The position numbers were made by a program, and so were the translations under genes. DNA of 43,827 nt from Fidelibacterota bacterium TCS56 (GTDB lineage: Bacteria > Fidelibacterota > Marinisomatia > Marinisomatales > TCS56): assembly GCA_001577055.1 (NCBI GenBank), contig LSCG01000004.1:1-43827 (forward strand). Direction: 5' to 3'. The notes beneath the pieces are model-generated. The model did not search any database and was not told the DNA's origin. It saw only the letters and a list, made by a program, of their open reading frames with translations. Positions 18,336 to 27,450 of this stretch are shown piece by piece (positions within the stretch are counted from its first letter, which is position 1; every line of letters begins with the position of its first letter).

Positions 18336-18968
18336 ATGATTAATATATTTATTGCCGATGATCATCCTGTGGTACGGGCAGGACTGAAACAGGTCATCAA
18401 TGAAACGTCAGATTTAGCAGTAGTTGGCGAAGCTTCGCAGGGAGGCGAAGTTATCGCTTCTGTAATGGAAAGCAAGCCTGATGTAGTCATTCTTGATTTA
18501 TCAATGCCCGGTCGCGACGGGATTGATATCCTCAAACAATTAGTCGGTTTGAAGCCGGAATTGCCAATCCTGATATTAAGTGTTTATCCGGAAGAGCAAT
18601 ACGGCATCCGCGTGTTGAAGGCCGGTGCAGCCGGGTACATGAATAAAAATGAAGCACCTGACAAATTGATTGAAGCCATCCGGCGCATTGCAGCCGGCAG
18701 AAAATACATCAGTCCGGTTATTGCCGAACGCCTGGCTCTGGACCTGGATTCGGGCCACCGGGCCACCGGGATTGAAACTCTATCTGATCGTGAATTGCAA
18801 GTCCTTAAGATGATTGCCGGCGGTAAAACCATCTCTGAAATTGCCGATGAATTGATGCTAAGCGTTAAAACCATAAGTACTTATCGCTCACGGATTTTGG
18901 AAAAACTGAATCTGCGCACCAATGCCGAGATTACCCATTACGCCTTCCAGAATAATATTATCGAATAG
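18336..18968 (+). CDS. NarL/LuxR-family response regulator
   Basis: The ATG at 18336 gives MINIFIADDHPVVRAGL, the standard start for this family; an in-frame start at 18234 would overlap the kinase and add an unrelated 34 residues. The product is 210 aa. The receiver has acidic residues D8 and D9, phospho-acceptor D54 (VVILDLSMPG) and the conserved Lys in YMNKNEAP. A linker leads to a LuxR HTH (LSDRELQVLKMIAGGKTISEIADELMLSVKTISTYRSRI). It lies 13 bases after the kinase and is its probable partner. Targets unknown. Confidence 0.95.
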   Translation: MINIFIADDHPVVRAGLKQVINETSDLAVVGEASQGGEVIASVMESKPDVVILDLSMPGRDGIDILKQLVGLKPELPILILSVYPEEQYGIRVLKAGAAGYMNKNEAPDKLIEAIRRIAAGRKYISPVIAERLALDLDSGHRATGIETLSDRELQVLKMIAGGKTISEIADELMLSVKTISTYRSRILEKLNLRTNAEITHYAFQNNIIE

Positions 18969-19123
18969 TTTGATACCGGATTTTGTATTTTTTTGTAGGA
19001 CAAACCCTGACATATCACTACCGGTATTTCTTACAATGAAATCAGAATGAGTCTGATACCTTAGGTCATATATTCCCAATATAATTGAGTGCGAATATGG
19101 TTGCCGATAAGGAAAAAAGGAAA

Positions 19124-19498
19124 ATGCGAGTCTTTATTGCCGATGATTCAGATTTGCTGCGTGAGCGCCTGATTGGCCTCATTACTGAGATTCCCGGTGT
19201 CATGATTAGTGGTCAGGCTGATAATGTCGGTGACGCTATAAGCGCCATTCAGATTGAAAAGCCGGAAGTAATTATCCTTGATATTAGAATGCCGGGCGGT
19301 AGCGGGATTGATGTGTTAAAGACGGTCAAGTCCGATCTCCCCGCCTCGGTGGTTATCGTTCTTACCAATTATTCTTATTCCCAGTATCGCAAGATTTGTC
19401 TGGATGCCGGCGCCGATTATTTTTTTGAGAAAACCAGTGAATTTGATCGTATTCCCGCCATTCTGAACGAGCTGCGCCTACCCATCGCCGAATCTTGA
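19124..19498 (+). CDS. Single-domain response regulator (CheY-like receiver)
   Basis: MRVFIADDSDLLRERL is the natural receiver start, with purine-rich AAGGA/AAGG upstream. In-frame TTG 19085 and ATG 19097 are alternatives that would add 9-13 charged residues. The product is 124 aa with D7, D8, phospho-acceptor D53 (IILDIRMPGG), a T in VLTNYS and Lys in FFEKTSEF, so it should be phosphorylatable. There is no output domain. It resembles the lone receivers found beside NarL-type kinases and may act as a phosphate sink or adaptor. Its 3' end overlaps the convergent inositol monophosphatase gene by 21 bases. Confidence 0.88.
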   Translation: MRVFIADDSDLLRERLIGLITEIPGVMISGQADNVGDAISAIQIEKPEVIILDIRMPGGSGIDVLKTVKSDLPASVVIVLTNYSYSQYRKICLDAGADYFFEKTSEFDRIPAILNELRLPIAES

Positions 19499-20305
19499 AT
19501 TGACCTGGTTTTCCCGCTCCAGCTCTTCTTGAAGTATATTGTGCAGTAACCCGTTGGATGCTAAAATCTGATCATCGAAGATGGAATAGGCACTGCCATC
19601 GAATCGGGAGATACAGCCACCGGCTTCCGTAACCAGCAATAATCCTGCTGCCGTATCCCAGGGATGGAGATCGTACTCCCAGAAACCATCTGCCTTGCCA
19701 CTGGCTACGTGGGCCAAATCAACGGCAGCGGCTCCCAGCCGGCGAACGCCCTGAGTAATGTCTGTCAGGTGTTTAAAAAGGCCCATATTCTTTTCCCATT
19801 TCCGGCCATGGTGGTAGCCAAAACCAGTTACCAGCAGTGATTTCCTCATTTCGGTGGTCCGTGAAACGCTAATAGACTGGCCGTTACAAAAAGCGCCTTT
19901 CCCGACACTGGCGGTATAAGTGTTGCCGGCCGGTAGTTCAACGATTACCGCTACCACCGGTTGGCGTTGGAAAAATATGCCGATCGAAACCGCATACGAA
20001 GGGTAGCCATGGACAAAATTAGTGGTCCCGTCCAGCGGATCGATGACCCACAGATAATCTGACTTCAAGGCACTCCAGCCGCTTTCTTCCGCCAGAATTT
20101 GATGATGGGGATATACAGTCCTGATTCGATCAGTGATAATTTGTTCGGAATTATGATCGACTTCGGTAACCAGGTCGGTTGCGCCTTTGTAATCTATCTC
20201 AAGTACTTTATCGCTGCTTCTACGAATATATTCGGCCGCTGTTTCTCCCGCTTGAACGGCCGTCCGTTCTAATTCCGTCAGGATAGCCGGGTCACAATCA
20301 ATCAT
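19478..20305 (-). CDS. suhB: Inositol monophosphatase family protein
   Basis: The start at 20305 gives MIDCDPAIL, 275 aa, overlapping the upstream symporter by 8 bases; a start at 20344 would add 13 unrelated residues. All family motifs are present: GATDLVTEVDH, E73-E74 in ILAEESG, WVIDPLDGTTNFVHG (D89, D92), and HPWDTAAGLLLVTEAGG for the last metal ligand. It dephosphorylates inositol-1-phosphate or a related sugar phosphate. SuhB also has an RNA-polymerase role in E. coli; whether that applies here is unknown. Confidence 0.93.
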   Translation of the reverse strand: MIDCDPAILTELERTAVQAGETAAEYIRRSSDKVLEIDYKGATDLVTEVDHNSEQIITDRIRTVYPHHQILAEESGWSALKSDYLWVIDPLDGTTNFVHGYPSYAVSIGIFFQRQPVVAVIVELPAGNTYTASVGKGAFCNGQSISVSRTTEMRKSLLVTGFGYHHGRKWEKNMGLFKHLTDITQGVRRLGAAAVDLAHVASGKADGFWEYDLHPWDTAAGLLLVTEAGGCISRFDGSAYSIFDDQILASNGLLHNILQEELERENQVNSRFGDG

Positions 20306-21905
20306 TATAGGTTTTTTTAATGTAAGGCTGGTGATCCCGGGCAAAATACGATTTGCTCATCTTTCGCAGTGCGCCGGCCAGCAGGATGATTGATATCAAA
20401 TTGGGAAAGGTCATAAATCCCAGGGCCGCATCGCCGAAAGCCCAGGCCGCCTCCAGCGGAATAATCGCCCCGAGAAAAATAAAGACCACGTACACCCAGC
20501 GATAAGGCAGGATGGCCTTATTCCCGAACAGATATTCGGAGGCGCGGTCACCGTAAAACGACCAACTGATAGCAGTGGAAATGGCAAACAACAGCACCGA
20601 AATTGTTACGATTTTATCACCACCAGGAAACAGCCAGGCCAGACCTGATTCAAAAGCCATCGAGGTTAGCAGGCTGCCATTGAGTAATTCGGTGGTGAAA
20701 TTTGGATCGATTCGATTGACATAGAAGGCTGTATGCTTCCAGGCGCCGGTGGTTAAAATCGTCAGGCCGGTGAGCGTACAGATCGTAATCGTATCGATAA
20801 ACGGTCCCAGCATAGCAACCGTCCCTTCACGAACCGGGTGTTTTGTCTTCGCGGTGGAATGGGCGATGGCAGCGCTGCCCTGACCGGCTTCATTGGAATA
20901 TAATCCTCTTTTGATTCCCCAGAGCATCGTGTTCATGAACACCAGAAAAGCACCACTGCCTACACCGGCAATCTCGGCCGGCGGATTAAAGGCCCAACGG
21001 AATATCATTCCCAGACTGGTGCCTAAAGCTCCCAGATGTGACAGTACAATTAAAAGCGTGGCCGATACGTAAACCAGCGCCATAAACGGAGCCAGGATAC
21101 CGGTTACATGACCGATCCGCCGGATACCGCCGATAATTACCATGGCCACCAGCACCGCCATGATAATACCATTGATCACCTGCTGGACGGATAGTGCGAA
21201 TCCGTCGAATAACTGGTGCTTTAAAGTCAGGAAATGGGTGGTTCCCACAATTTGCGAAACTTCAGAATATACCTGGTCCGAAACAGTGAATGACTGCACG
21301 GCATTGCCGGTGGCAAATGAACAAATGATGGCAAAAGCAGCAAAAGCCACCGCCAGCCAGCGCCATTGCCGGCCCAGGCCATGTTCGATCGTGTACATGG
21401 GGCCGCCGGCTGTGGCCCCATCAGGGCGTATTTCCCGATATTTCATGGACAGGGTACATTCAGCGTATTTCAGGGTTGTGCCGAAAAAGGCTGTTATCCA
21501 CATCCAGAAAATGGCGCCCGGACCACCGTAGTAAATGGCAGTGGCCACCCCGGCGATATTGCCGATGCCGACCGTGGCCGAAAGGGCGGTTGTTAAGGCA
21601 CGGAAATGATTGAGGTCCCCGGCGTCTTGGGGATCATCATAAACACCCATGGTAACTTTAACACCATGCCAGAAATGGCGGATTTGGGGAAAGCCCAGTT
21701 TTACCGTAACAAAAACCCCGGTACCCACCAGAACCAGTACCATGAGCGGGATGGCGCCCAGTGGTAAATCTTCACTGGGGAAATTCTTGATAAAATCGAA
21801 ATTGCCCGGGAATGACCACACCGCCTCAAAGGGGCCGATGCCCAGTATAATTAAGATAGTGGCAATAATCCCAAATGCAATCAGTCCGGCGGTGGCGCGA
21901 TTCAT
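20298..21905 (-). CDS. Sodium:alanine/amino-acid symporter (AGCS family)
   Basis: The product is 535 aa with a GAGGGG site before the start. About 11 hydrophobic helices are present. Family signatures are LTTALSATVGIGNIAGVATAI, GPGAIFWMWITAFFG and GLYSNEAGQGSAAIAHS. AGCS carriers import alanine or glycine with sodium. An N-terminal insertion relative to short AlsT proteins (residues about 25-55) precedes helix 2. It is first in a two-gene minus-strand unit with suhB. A TATAAT and an inverted repeat lie upstream (21942-21975). An alanine dehydrogenase elsewhere in the window could use the imported alanine. Confidence 0.93.
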   Translation of the reverse strand: MNRATAGLIAFGIIATILIILGIGPFEAVWSFPGNFDFIKNFPSEDLPLGAIPLMVLVLVGTGVFVTVKLGFPQIRHFWHGVKVTMGVYDDPQDAGDLNHFRALTTALSATVGIGNIAGVATAIYYGGPGAIFWMWITAFFGTTLKYAECTLSMKYREIRPDGATAGGPMYTIEHGLGRQWRWLAVAFAAFAIICSFATGNAVQSFTVSDQVYSEVSQIVGTTHFLTLKHQLFDGFALSVQQVINGIIMAVLVAMVIIGGIRRIGHVTGILAPFMALVYVSATLLIVLSHLGALGTSLGMIFRWAFNPPAEIAGVGSGAFLVFMNTMLWGIKRGLYSNEAGQGSAAIAHSTAKTKHPVREGTVAMLGPFIDTITICTLTGLTILTTGAWKHTAFYVNRIDPNFTTELLNGSLLTSMAFESGLAWLFPGGDKIVTISVLLFAISTAISWSFYGDRASEYLFGNKAILPYRWVYVVFIFLGAIIPLEAAWAFGDAALGFMTFPNLISIILLAGALRKMSKSYFARDHQPYIKKTYND

Positions 21906-21948
21906 CTTGACCCCTCAAATATGGTTTTAAGTGAGCGACAAATTATAA

Positions 21949-21975
21949 TTTCTGTTTTACCAGACAAAACAGAAA
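21949..21975 (-). promoter_or_regulatory. Perfect 10-bp inverted repeat at the probable promoter of the AGCS symporter gene
   Basis: TTTCTGTTTT and AAAACAGAAA form perfect arms around a 7-base spacer (ACCAGAC). Reading the minus strand, a TATAAT (21947 to 21942) directly follows the repeat, so the repeat would cover the -35/spacer zone. It lies in the 122-base gap between the divergent symporter gene and comEC. An operator is plausible; a transcript hairpin is the alternative. Confidence 0.45.
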
Positions 21976-22027
21976 AAGGCCCAAAACTGTAATTTGATAC
22001 TTTGTAATTATTAATGCAAATTATGCT

Positions 22028-24514
22028 ATGATTTCTAATCGAATATATACGTACTATAGGACATATCCGGCGGTATTCCTGGCAGGCTGTCTGATTATCG
22101 GAATTCTTATCGGTCGAAATATTAATTCAATTATACCGGCATTTATGCTGATGTTAATCTGCGGACTGTTGTTGATTGTCGCAGGTCGCCCCGCATTGAC
22201 CTGGTGGCTGGTCCTGGTGATTGGCTGCGGTTGGTTAGGCAGCGGGTTAGACATGATCGAGAGGAGGGCAAAAAGTAAGGCGATTCACCATTTCCAGCGT
22301 AACCAGGTTCGATATCGCGGGGTGGTAAACCATGTTAGTTCAAGTAGTGACCGGCAGCGGATAGAGATGATTAATTTGTCACTCGTGGCGAACGGGCAGC
22401 GATATACCGGTGCTGCTAAATTTCTGGTTTACCTCGAGGAAAACTTACCGGTGGCGATCGGAGATACCGTCAGCGGCTCTGGTCGGTTTTATGAATTAGC
22501 CGGGAAGCGTAATCCCGGTGACTTTGATTTCAGAAGCTACTACCAGCGGCAAAATATCTTCGGGCGGATCTATCAGGGGAATAAAACAAATCCAGTGATT
22601 TATCCGGACAGTAGTGTTTCGGCGCGGCGAACCTTGGATAATATCCGGCAGGCGATTCGTCTGATGATTGATCGTCAGGCAGGTGGCCAGGCCGGCGGAT
22701 TGGTCAACGCCCTGATTCTGGGAGACAAATCAGGCATCGATCCGGATACAAGGGACGCTTTCATTATCTCCGGTGTTGTGCACGTACTGGCGGTGTCAGG
22801 CTTGCATGTGGGGTATGTTTTATTGATTTTTACTGCCATCGGGGGAGACAAATCAGGCATCGATCCGGATACGCGGGACGCCTTTATTGTCTCCGGTGTT
22901 GTACATGTGCTGGCGGTGTCAGGATTGCATGTCGGATACGTATTACTGATATTTACCGCCCTCGGCCGCATACTACGTCTTCCCTGGGGCTGGGATAAGC
23001 TGATGGTAATATTAGCCTTGATGGCCTTTGCCACCCTCACCGGCGGCAAACCCAGTGTGGTTCGCGCAACTCTGATGGCAGCGGTCTATGTTCTAGCCCC
23101 GCTGGTCAACCGCAATTCCAATTTGGCTAATATTATCGCGGTCTCCGCTCTGGTTTTGTTGTTGATTAAACCGGATTATATCGTTGATCCCGGGTTTCTG
23201 CTAAGCTTCACTGCCGTTATCTCGATTGTCATCTTCTATAACCTGTTCAATAATCTATTGCCGCTCAATTGGCGCGTGAATGAAATTAAGAACCCTGGAC
23301 TTAAAACGCTTTGGGGATTGACACTGGTTTCATTAAGCGCCCAGTTAGGCACGCTTCCATTGACAATTATGTATTTTCAAAGGATTCCGGTGATTGCCTT
23401 ACTGGCCAACCTGATGGTGGTGCCGCTGGTGGGAGTGCTGGTAGCCTGTGGTTTCCTGTTATTGCTGGTCGGGTGGTTCCCATTGATCGGGTTTATCGTC
23501 GGCAGTGCGGCTAAACTGGTGGCAGAGACCATAATTATCCTGACCAGCGGACTGGCACGGATACCCAACGCCTCACTTAATTTCACGCAACCGGACTGGC
23601 TTGATCTCACCGTATATCTGGCACTCGTCTCGATTCTGTTCCTGATCAAATATCAAAAATTCAGCAAAGTGCTCATCATTAGCCTGGTAACCGCAAATTT
23701 AGTTGTCTGGCAATGGGCCGTTGAGCGCGATACCATGGATCTGGTTTTTATGGATGTGGGTCAGGGAGATGCCTGTTTAATTGTGACTCCCGATCATCAG
23801 GCTGTGCTGATAGATGCAGGAGAGAAAAACTATAGGGTTGATATGGGATCCAGGGTGGTTTTACCGGTATTGCGGCAGTTATCGGTGGAAAGAATCAAAT
23901 ACCTGGTGATGACCCATCCCCACAGTGATCATATCGGCGGTGTGACGTCGGTATTAAATGAGGTCTCGGTGGATACCATCTGGGATACAACGATAGATCA
24001 TCATTCGCAAATGTACGATGATATCAAAACGCAACTGCAGGTGAACGAAACTGCTTTAATCCATCCATTTGCCGGTGATACTCGCTGGTTGTTTCCAGCC
24101 CTGCATTTAGCCGTGCTGCTGCCAGACAGCGCGTATTTCAATCATTTGAAAAGTATCAATAATCGCAGCATCATTATTAAACTTATTTACGGAACTTGCA
24201 GTTTCCTGTTAATGGCCGATCTGGAACAGGAGGGTGAGGAGATTCTGTGCAGCCTGGGCGGGGGACTTAAAGCGGATATATTGAAAGCCGGTCATCACGG
24301 ATCAATCACCAGCACCCGGCCACGGTTTTTAGATCTGGTCGATCCTGAAATTGCTGTTATCTCTGTCGGAACGGGGAATAAGTTTCAACATCCATCGGCA
24401 ACCGTTATCAGCAGATTAACTGCGGCCGGTGTTCAACTTCACCGTACTGACCGGCAGCAGGCTTTGTGGCTCAGATCGGATGGCAGAAAAATATGGAAAA
24501 TGAACTGGAAATAA
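22028..24514 (+). CDS. comEC: ComEC/Rec2 DNA-uptake channel protein with internal tandem duplication
   Basis: The product is 828 aa. N-terminal membrane helices and a DUF4131-like segment lead to the Competence domain with the hallmark HVLAVSGLHVG. A C-terminal metallo-beta-lactamase domain (VFMDVGQGDACLIV; THPHSDHIGG; LKAGHHGS) completes it, so all three ComEC parts are present. Uniquely, residues 232-272 are repeated as 273-313, doubling the signature helix. ComEC conducts single-stranded DNA across the inner membrane during transformation. It overlaps the next gene by 22 bases. Whether the duplication leaves it functional is uncertain. Confidence 0.93.
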   Translation: MISNRIYTYYRTYPAVFLAGCLIIGILIGRNINSIIPAFMLMLICGLLLIVAGRPALTWWLVLVIGCGWLGSGLDMIERRAKSKAIHHFQRNQVRYRGVVNHVSSSSDRQRIEMINLSLVANGQRYTGAAKFLVYLEENLPVAIGDTVSGSGRFYELAGKRNPGDFDFRSYYQRQNIFGRIYQGNKTNPVIYPDSSVSARRTLDNIRQAIRLMIDRQAGGQAGGLVNALILGDKSGIDPDTRDAFIISGVVHVLAVSGLHVGYVLLIFTAIGGDKSGIDPDTRDAFIVSGVVHVLAVSGLHVGYVLLIFTALGRILRLPWGWDKLMVILALMAFATLTGGKPSVVRATLMAAVYVLAPLVNRNSNLANIIAVSALVLLLIKPDYIVDPGFLLSFTAVISIVIFYNLFNNLLPLNWRVNEIKNPGLKTLWGLTLVSLSAQLGTLPLTIMYFQRIPVIALLANLMVVPLVGVLVACGFLLLLVGWFPLIGFIVGSAAKLVAETIIILTSGLARIPNASLNFTQPDWLDLTVYLALVSILFLIKYQKFSKVLIISLVTANLVVWQWAVERDTMDLVFMDVGQGDACLIVTPDHQAVLIDAGEKNYRVDMGSRVVLPVLRQLSVERIKYLVMTHPHSDHIGGVTSVLNEVSVDTIWDTTIDHHSQMYDDIKTQLQVNETALIHPFAGDTRWLFPALHLAVLLPDSAYFNHLKSINNRSIIIKLIYGTCSFLLMADLEQEGEEILCSLGGGLKADILKAGHHGSITSTRPRFLDLVDPEIAVISVGTGNKFQHPSATVISRLTAAGVQLHRTDRQQALWLRSDGRKIWKMNWK
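22721..22966 (+). repeat. In-frame tandem duplication (2 x 123 bp) within comEC
   Basis: Units 22721-22843 and 22844-22966 are each 41 codons. They differ at about 18 of 123 bases, and all but a few changes are synonymous (for example I to V, I to L). Each unit carries the whole HVLAVSGLHVG motif and the following hydrophobic helix. Confidence 0.95.
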
Positions 24515-25437
24515 TTGCGGGCGTGGATGAAGCCGGACGGGGTCCGCTGGCCGGGCCGGTGACGGCTGCGGCGGTGATCCTGCCAGAAGAATACGATTTG
24601 CCTGGACTTAACGATTCCAAAAAATTAACCACAAGGCGCCGCAATATTCTCTACGATCAAATCAAAAACTGCGCCATTGGTGTCGCTGTCGGCTGGGTCG
24701 AACCGGGGGAAATTGATCAAATAAATATTCTGAATGCCACCTTTAAGGCCATGAAGATCGCCTTGGGAAATTTACCGGTGACTCCAGATCGCGCCTTGAT
24801 TGATGGCGTCCCACTACCCACCCAGTTTATTCCCAATGAAGGCATCGTTAAAGGCGACGAGCAGATTGATTGCATCAAAGCCGCCTCGATTGTGGCCAAG
24901 GTGGAGCGTGATCGATACATGCAGCAGATGGAAGTTGTTTTCTCCGGGTATGACTTCGCTTCCAACAAAGGATATGGAACCGCGCGCCACCTGGAAGCAT
25001 TAGCAGAAAATATGGCCTGCCCAATTCATCGTCAGAGTTTTAATCCGGTTGCCAAGTACTATCCTACCGTAAATAGTCTCAGAAAATCCAATCGTCTGGG
25101 GTGGTGGGGTGAAAGGCTGGCCTGTCTTCACATCAATCGCCGGGGTGGCAAAATCCTGCAGACAAATTGTAATTGTCCGCCTTTTGGTGAGATTGATATC
25201 GTAGCTCAATGGGAGAATGAACGGGTCTTCACCGAGGTAAAAACCATAGCCAAATCTCAAATGGGTACTCCGGAGGAGAAAATCCAGAGAAGTAAGTTGG
25301 AGAAACTGCAACGTGCGATTGATAGGTATTGCCAGGAGAATGATTATCAGGGCGATATACGCCTGGATGCCTGCATTGTTAGAATCGACCGTGATGCGGC
25401 TCATCTTAAGTATTACCCGGGACTGTGGCTGGATTAG
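24493..25437 (+). CDS. rnhB: Ribonuclease HII fused to a YraN (UPF0102) nuclease-like domain
   Basis: The start at 24493 (MENELEIIAGVDEAGRGP) fits RNase HII; a start at 24466 would lie deeper in comEC. The product is 314 aa. Residues 1 to about 190 are RNase HII: D12 and E13 in GVDEAGRG, LIDGV near 105, ASIVAKVERD and NKGYGT. Residues about 195-314 are YraN: GWWGERLA, GEIDIVAQ and VFTEVKTI, the GExxA/E-D-ExK core of a restriction-endonuclease-like fold. Separate rnhB and yraN genes are common neighbours in bacteria; here no stop separates them. RNase HII removes ribonucleotides from DNA; YraN's role is poorly known. Confidence 0.93.
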   Translation: MENELEIIAGVDEAGRGPLAGPVTAAAVILPEEYDLPGLNDSKKLTTRRRNILYDQIKNCAIGVAVGWVEPGEIDQINILNATFKAMKIALGNLPVTPDRALIDGVPLPTQFIPNEGIVKGDEQIDCIKAASIVAKVERDRYMQQMEVVFSGYDFASNKGYGTARHLEALAENMACPIHRQSFNPVAKYYPTVNSLRKSNRLGWWGERLACLHINRRGGKILQTNCNCPPFGEIDIVAQWENERVFTEVKTIAKSQMGTPEEKIQRSKLEKLQRAIDRYCQENDYQGDIRLDACIVRIDRDAAHLKYYPGLWLD

Positions 25438-25482
25438 AAAAAATGGTATAGCGTTGAAATTGAATGGTCTAAATTTGACGAT

Positions 25483-26457
25483 ATGAATAATAAAGTAATT
25501 CGCGAAATCAAGTCAATCGGCATCATAATTGTAATTGCCTTCACGCTGAAGGCCACGATTATCGAGGCCTATATCGTACCTACCGGCAGCATGGAAAACA
25601 CGATCATGACCGGTGATTTTTTAATCGGATCGAAATTTGTTTACGGAATGCGCACTCCGGATTGGCTTGGGATTCCCTATACCGATATCGGCATTCCTTT
25701 GCCCTATATCCAGTTTCCTGAATTTCGCGAACCACGACCCGGTGATGTGATAATTTTTAAGTATCCACGGGATATTTTCCAAAAATATGTCAAACGCTGT
25801 GTTGCCGGTCCTGGCGATACGGTGGAGGTGCGCGATAAACTGTTATACGTGAACAGGGAGGAGTTTATACTGCCACCGGATGGAAAATACCTGGCGCCGG
25901 CCCTCTCAGCCGATTTTCGTCAGCCGGGTATATTTTTGCACGATCAGGGTAATCGTGATTATTTCAAGCCCTTGCGAATACCCGCCCAAGGTGATATAAT
26001 TCCTATTAACGAAAACACTGACTGGGAATATCTGCTTCCCATCCTGCTGCTGGACGACCATCGAGTCACGGTGAAAAAAGGCGATATGGAATATGAGTTT
26101 ACCATGTTTGAGCCCCAGGATGTTATCCGGCGTAAAAAACGGACGTCACCCCAGGAAATACTGGCGGAATATTTTCCTCAGGGCAAAAAACTGACGCCGT
26201 GGTCAGTCAAATACGATCCTTCCGTGGTAGCCGCCATATTGATTGACGGAAAGCCGGTAAACGAAATCTCGTCCTATGCGGTGGAACAGGATTACTACTG
26301 GATGATGGGCGACAACCGTGACGACAGTGCTGATTCACGTTTCTGGGGTTTTGTGCCCCGTAAATATGTTTTAGGCGAAGCAGTTTTCTCCTATATGTCC
26401 ATTGATTTCAATACCTGGTTACCCAGATTAAATCGAATAGGAACGATAATTCATTAA
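25483..26457 (+). CDS. lepB: Signal peptidase I
   Basis: The product is 324 aa. A membrane helix (about 10-27) precedes the catalytic Ser36 in YIVPTGSMENTI. The general base is K104 in KYVKRCVAGPGD. The MGDNRDDSADSRFWG box is near residue 276. A large insertion (about 120-250) between the Lys and the MGDNRDDS box is longer than in E. coli and forms the cap region. It removes signal peptides from exported proteins, several of which are encoded in this window. Confidence 0.96.
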   Translation: MNNKVIREIKSIGIIIVIAFTLKATIIEAYIVPTGSMENTIMTGDFLIGSKFVYGMRTPDWLGIPYTDIGIPLPYIQFPEFREPRPGDVIIFKYPRDIFQKYVKRCVAGPGDTVEVRDKLLYVNREEFILPPDGKYLAPALSADFRQPGIFLHDQGNRDYFKPLRIPAQGDIIPINENTDWEYLLPILLLDDHRVTVKKGDMEYEFTMFEPQDVIRRKKRTSPQEILAEYFPQGKKLTPWSVKYDPSVVAAILIDGKPVNEISSYAVEQDYYWMMGDNRDDSADSRFWGFVPRKYVLGEAVFSYMSIDFNTWLPRLNRIGTIIH

Positions 26458-26557
26458 CTTGTTTGGACTTGCGTCTCTTAAGATAGCGCTGTATTTTGCC
26501 CTGTTTATCGGGCTAAATTTCCCTTAACAAGAATTATCGGAATCGAGGAGTATCCGT

Positions 26558-27448
26558 ATGCGAAAGACCACTATCGTGTTGACCTTTATCCTGGTTGCGG
26601 CCCATGCCCAGGAATTAGCCGATTCGGCCCAGGTAACCACCCCTGCCGATTCCGTTCAGTTGGCTGTTGATTCCGTCGCTGTAGCGCCAGACACAAATGT
26701 CGTTGTGCAAATGGACTCGGCTGCCGTGGGCGATTCGCTGGCTGTCCAGTCGGATTCGGATACTACCGCGATTTTGACCGAAGCCGGTGAAACGGACACG
26801 GTGGTCGCAGGCGAAGCGGCGCTGGTTCCTGAAATCATGCTCCATGATTCAATTCTGGCAATAATAAAATCTCCCGGGGGAAATGTACCTCCTGAATTGA
26901 GTTACGGGTACAAAGGATATCAGTGGGGCAGTACCAGCAATCAGATTCCGCGATTGGAATTTGCAGACTCCGTCCTGCAGTATGACACTACGATGCTGAG
27001 TTTATTGGCTACCCTCGGTCTTGATAATGTTCAAATGTCTTATTTCTATGCCGACAGCGGATTCTGGAAAATGGAAATTGTGTATCGTAACCTTGGATTT
27101 GATGTGGATTCACAGATTGATCAATTTTTAAGAATTGAAAAGAGCATCAGCGAGATATATGGTGTGCCGGCCAATACCAACCAGATTTTCAGTGGTCCGT
27201 CACCGTCATATAATGACCCACTGGATGTCAATTTTGCCCGGGTATTCTACCGCTCATCCTGGGTGCCGATCCCGGCGCGGATTGAGTTGCTGCTAACCAG
27301 TAATTTGGAACAAACCGCCATGGCCCTGCCGGTGTTTAGCGGTGATTTCAGTACTTTGCGCCTGGTGTATTATAATCCTGATTATCTCTACCATGATCCC
27401 GATTATCGCCAGGCCCGGGAAGTACCCAGTATTTTCGAAATATACTAG
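26558..27448 (+). CDS. Hypothetical secreted protein with Asp/Ser/Val/Ala-rich N-terminal region
   Basis: The product is 296 aa with a GAGGAG site upstream. A short signal peptide (MRKTTIVLTFILVAAHAQ) is followed by a low-complexity stretch (residues about 20-95) of imperfect D-S-x-x-V/A units such as PADSVQL, AVDSVAV and MDSAAVGDS. The globular part (about 105-296) begins SYGYKGYQWGSTSNQIP, a pattern often seen at the start of small secreted domains of the type found in FCB bacteria. I recognise no named family. The gene product at 27451 follows 2 bases later and is probably co-translated. Confidence 0.65.
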   Translation: MRKTTIVLTFILVAAHAQELADSAQVTTPADSVQLAVDSVAVAPDTNVVVQMDSAAVGDSLAVQSDSDTTAILTEAGETDTVVAGEAALVPEIMLHDSILAIIKSPGGNVPPELSYGYKGYQWGSTSNQIPRLEFADSVLQYDTTMLSLLATLGLDNVQMSYFYADSGFWKMEIVYRNLGFDVDSQIDQFLRIEKSISEIYGVPANTNQIFSGPSPSYNDPLDVNFARVFYRSSWVPIPARIELLLTSNLEQTAMALPVFSGDFSTLRLVYYNPDYLYHDPDYRQAREVPSIFEIY

Positions 27449-27450
27449 TT

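Noticed and set aside
26490-26525. GCCC-TGTTTATC-GGGC hairpin after lepB as a terminator
   Set aside because: The stem is only 4 bp with a mismatch beyond it and no T run follows; too weak to call.
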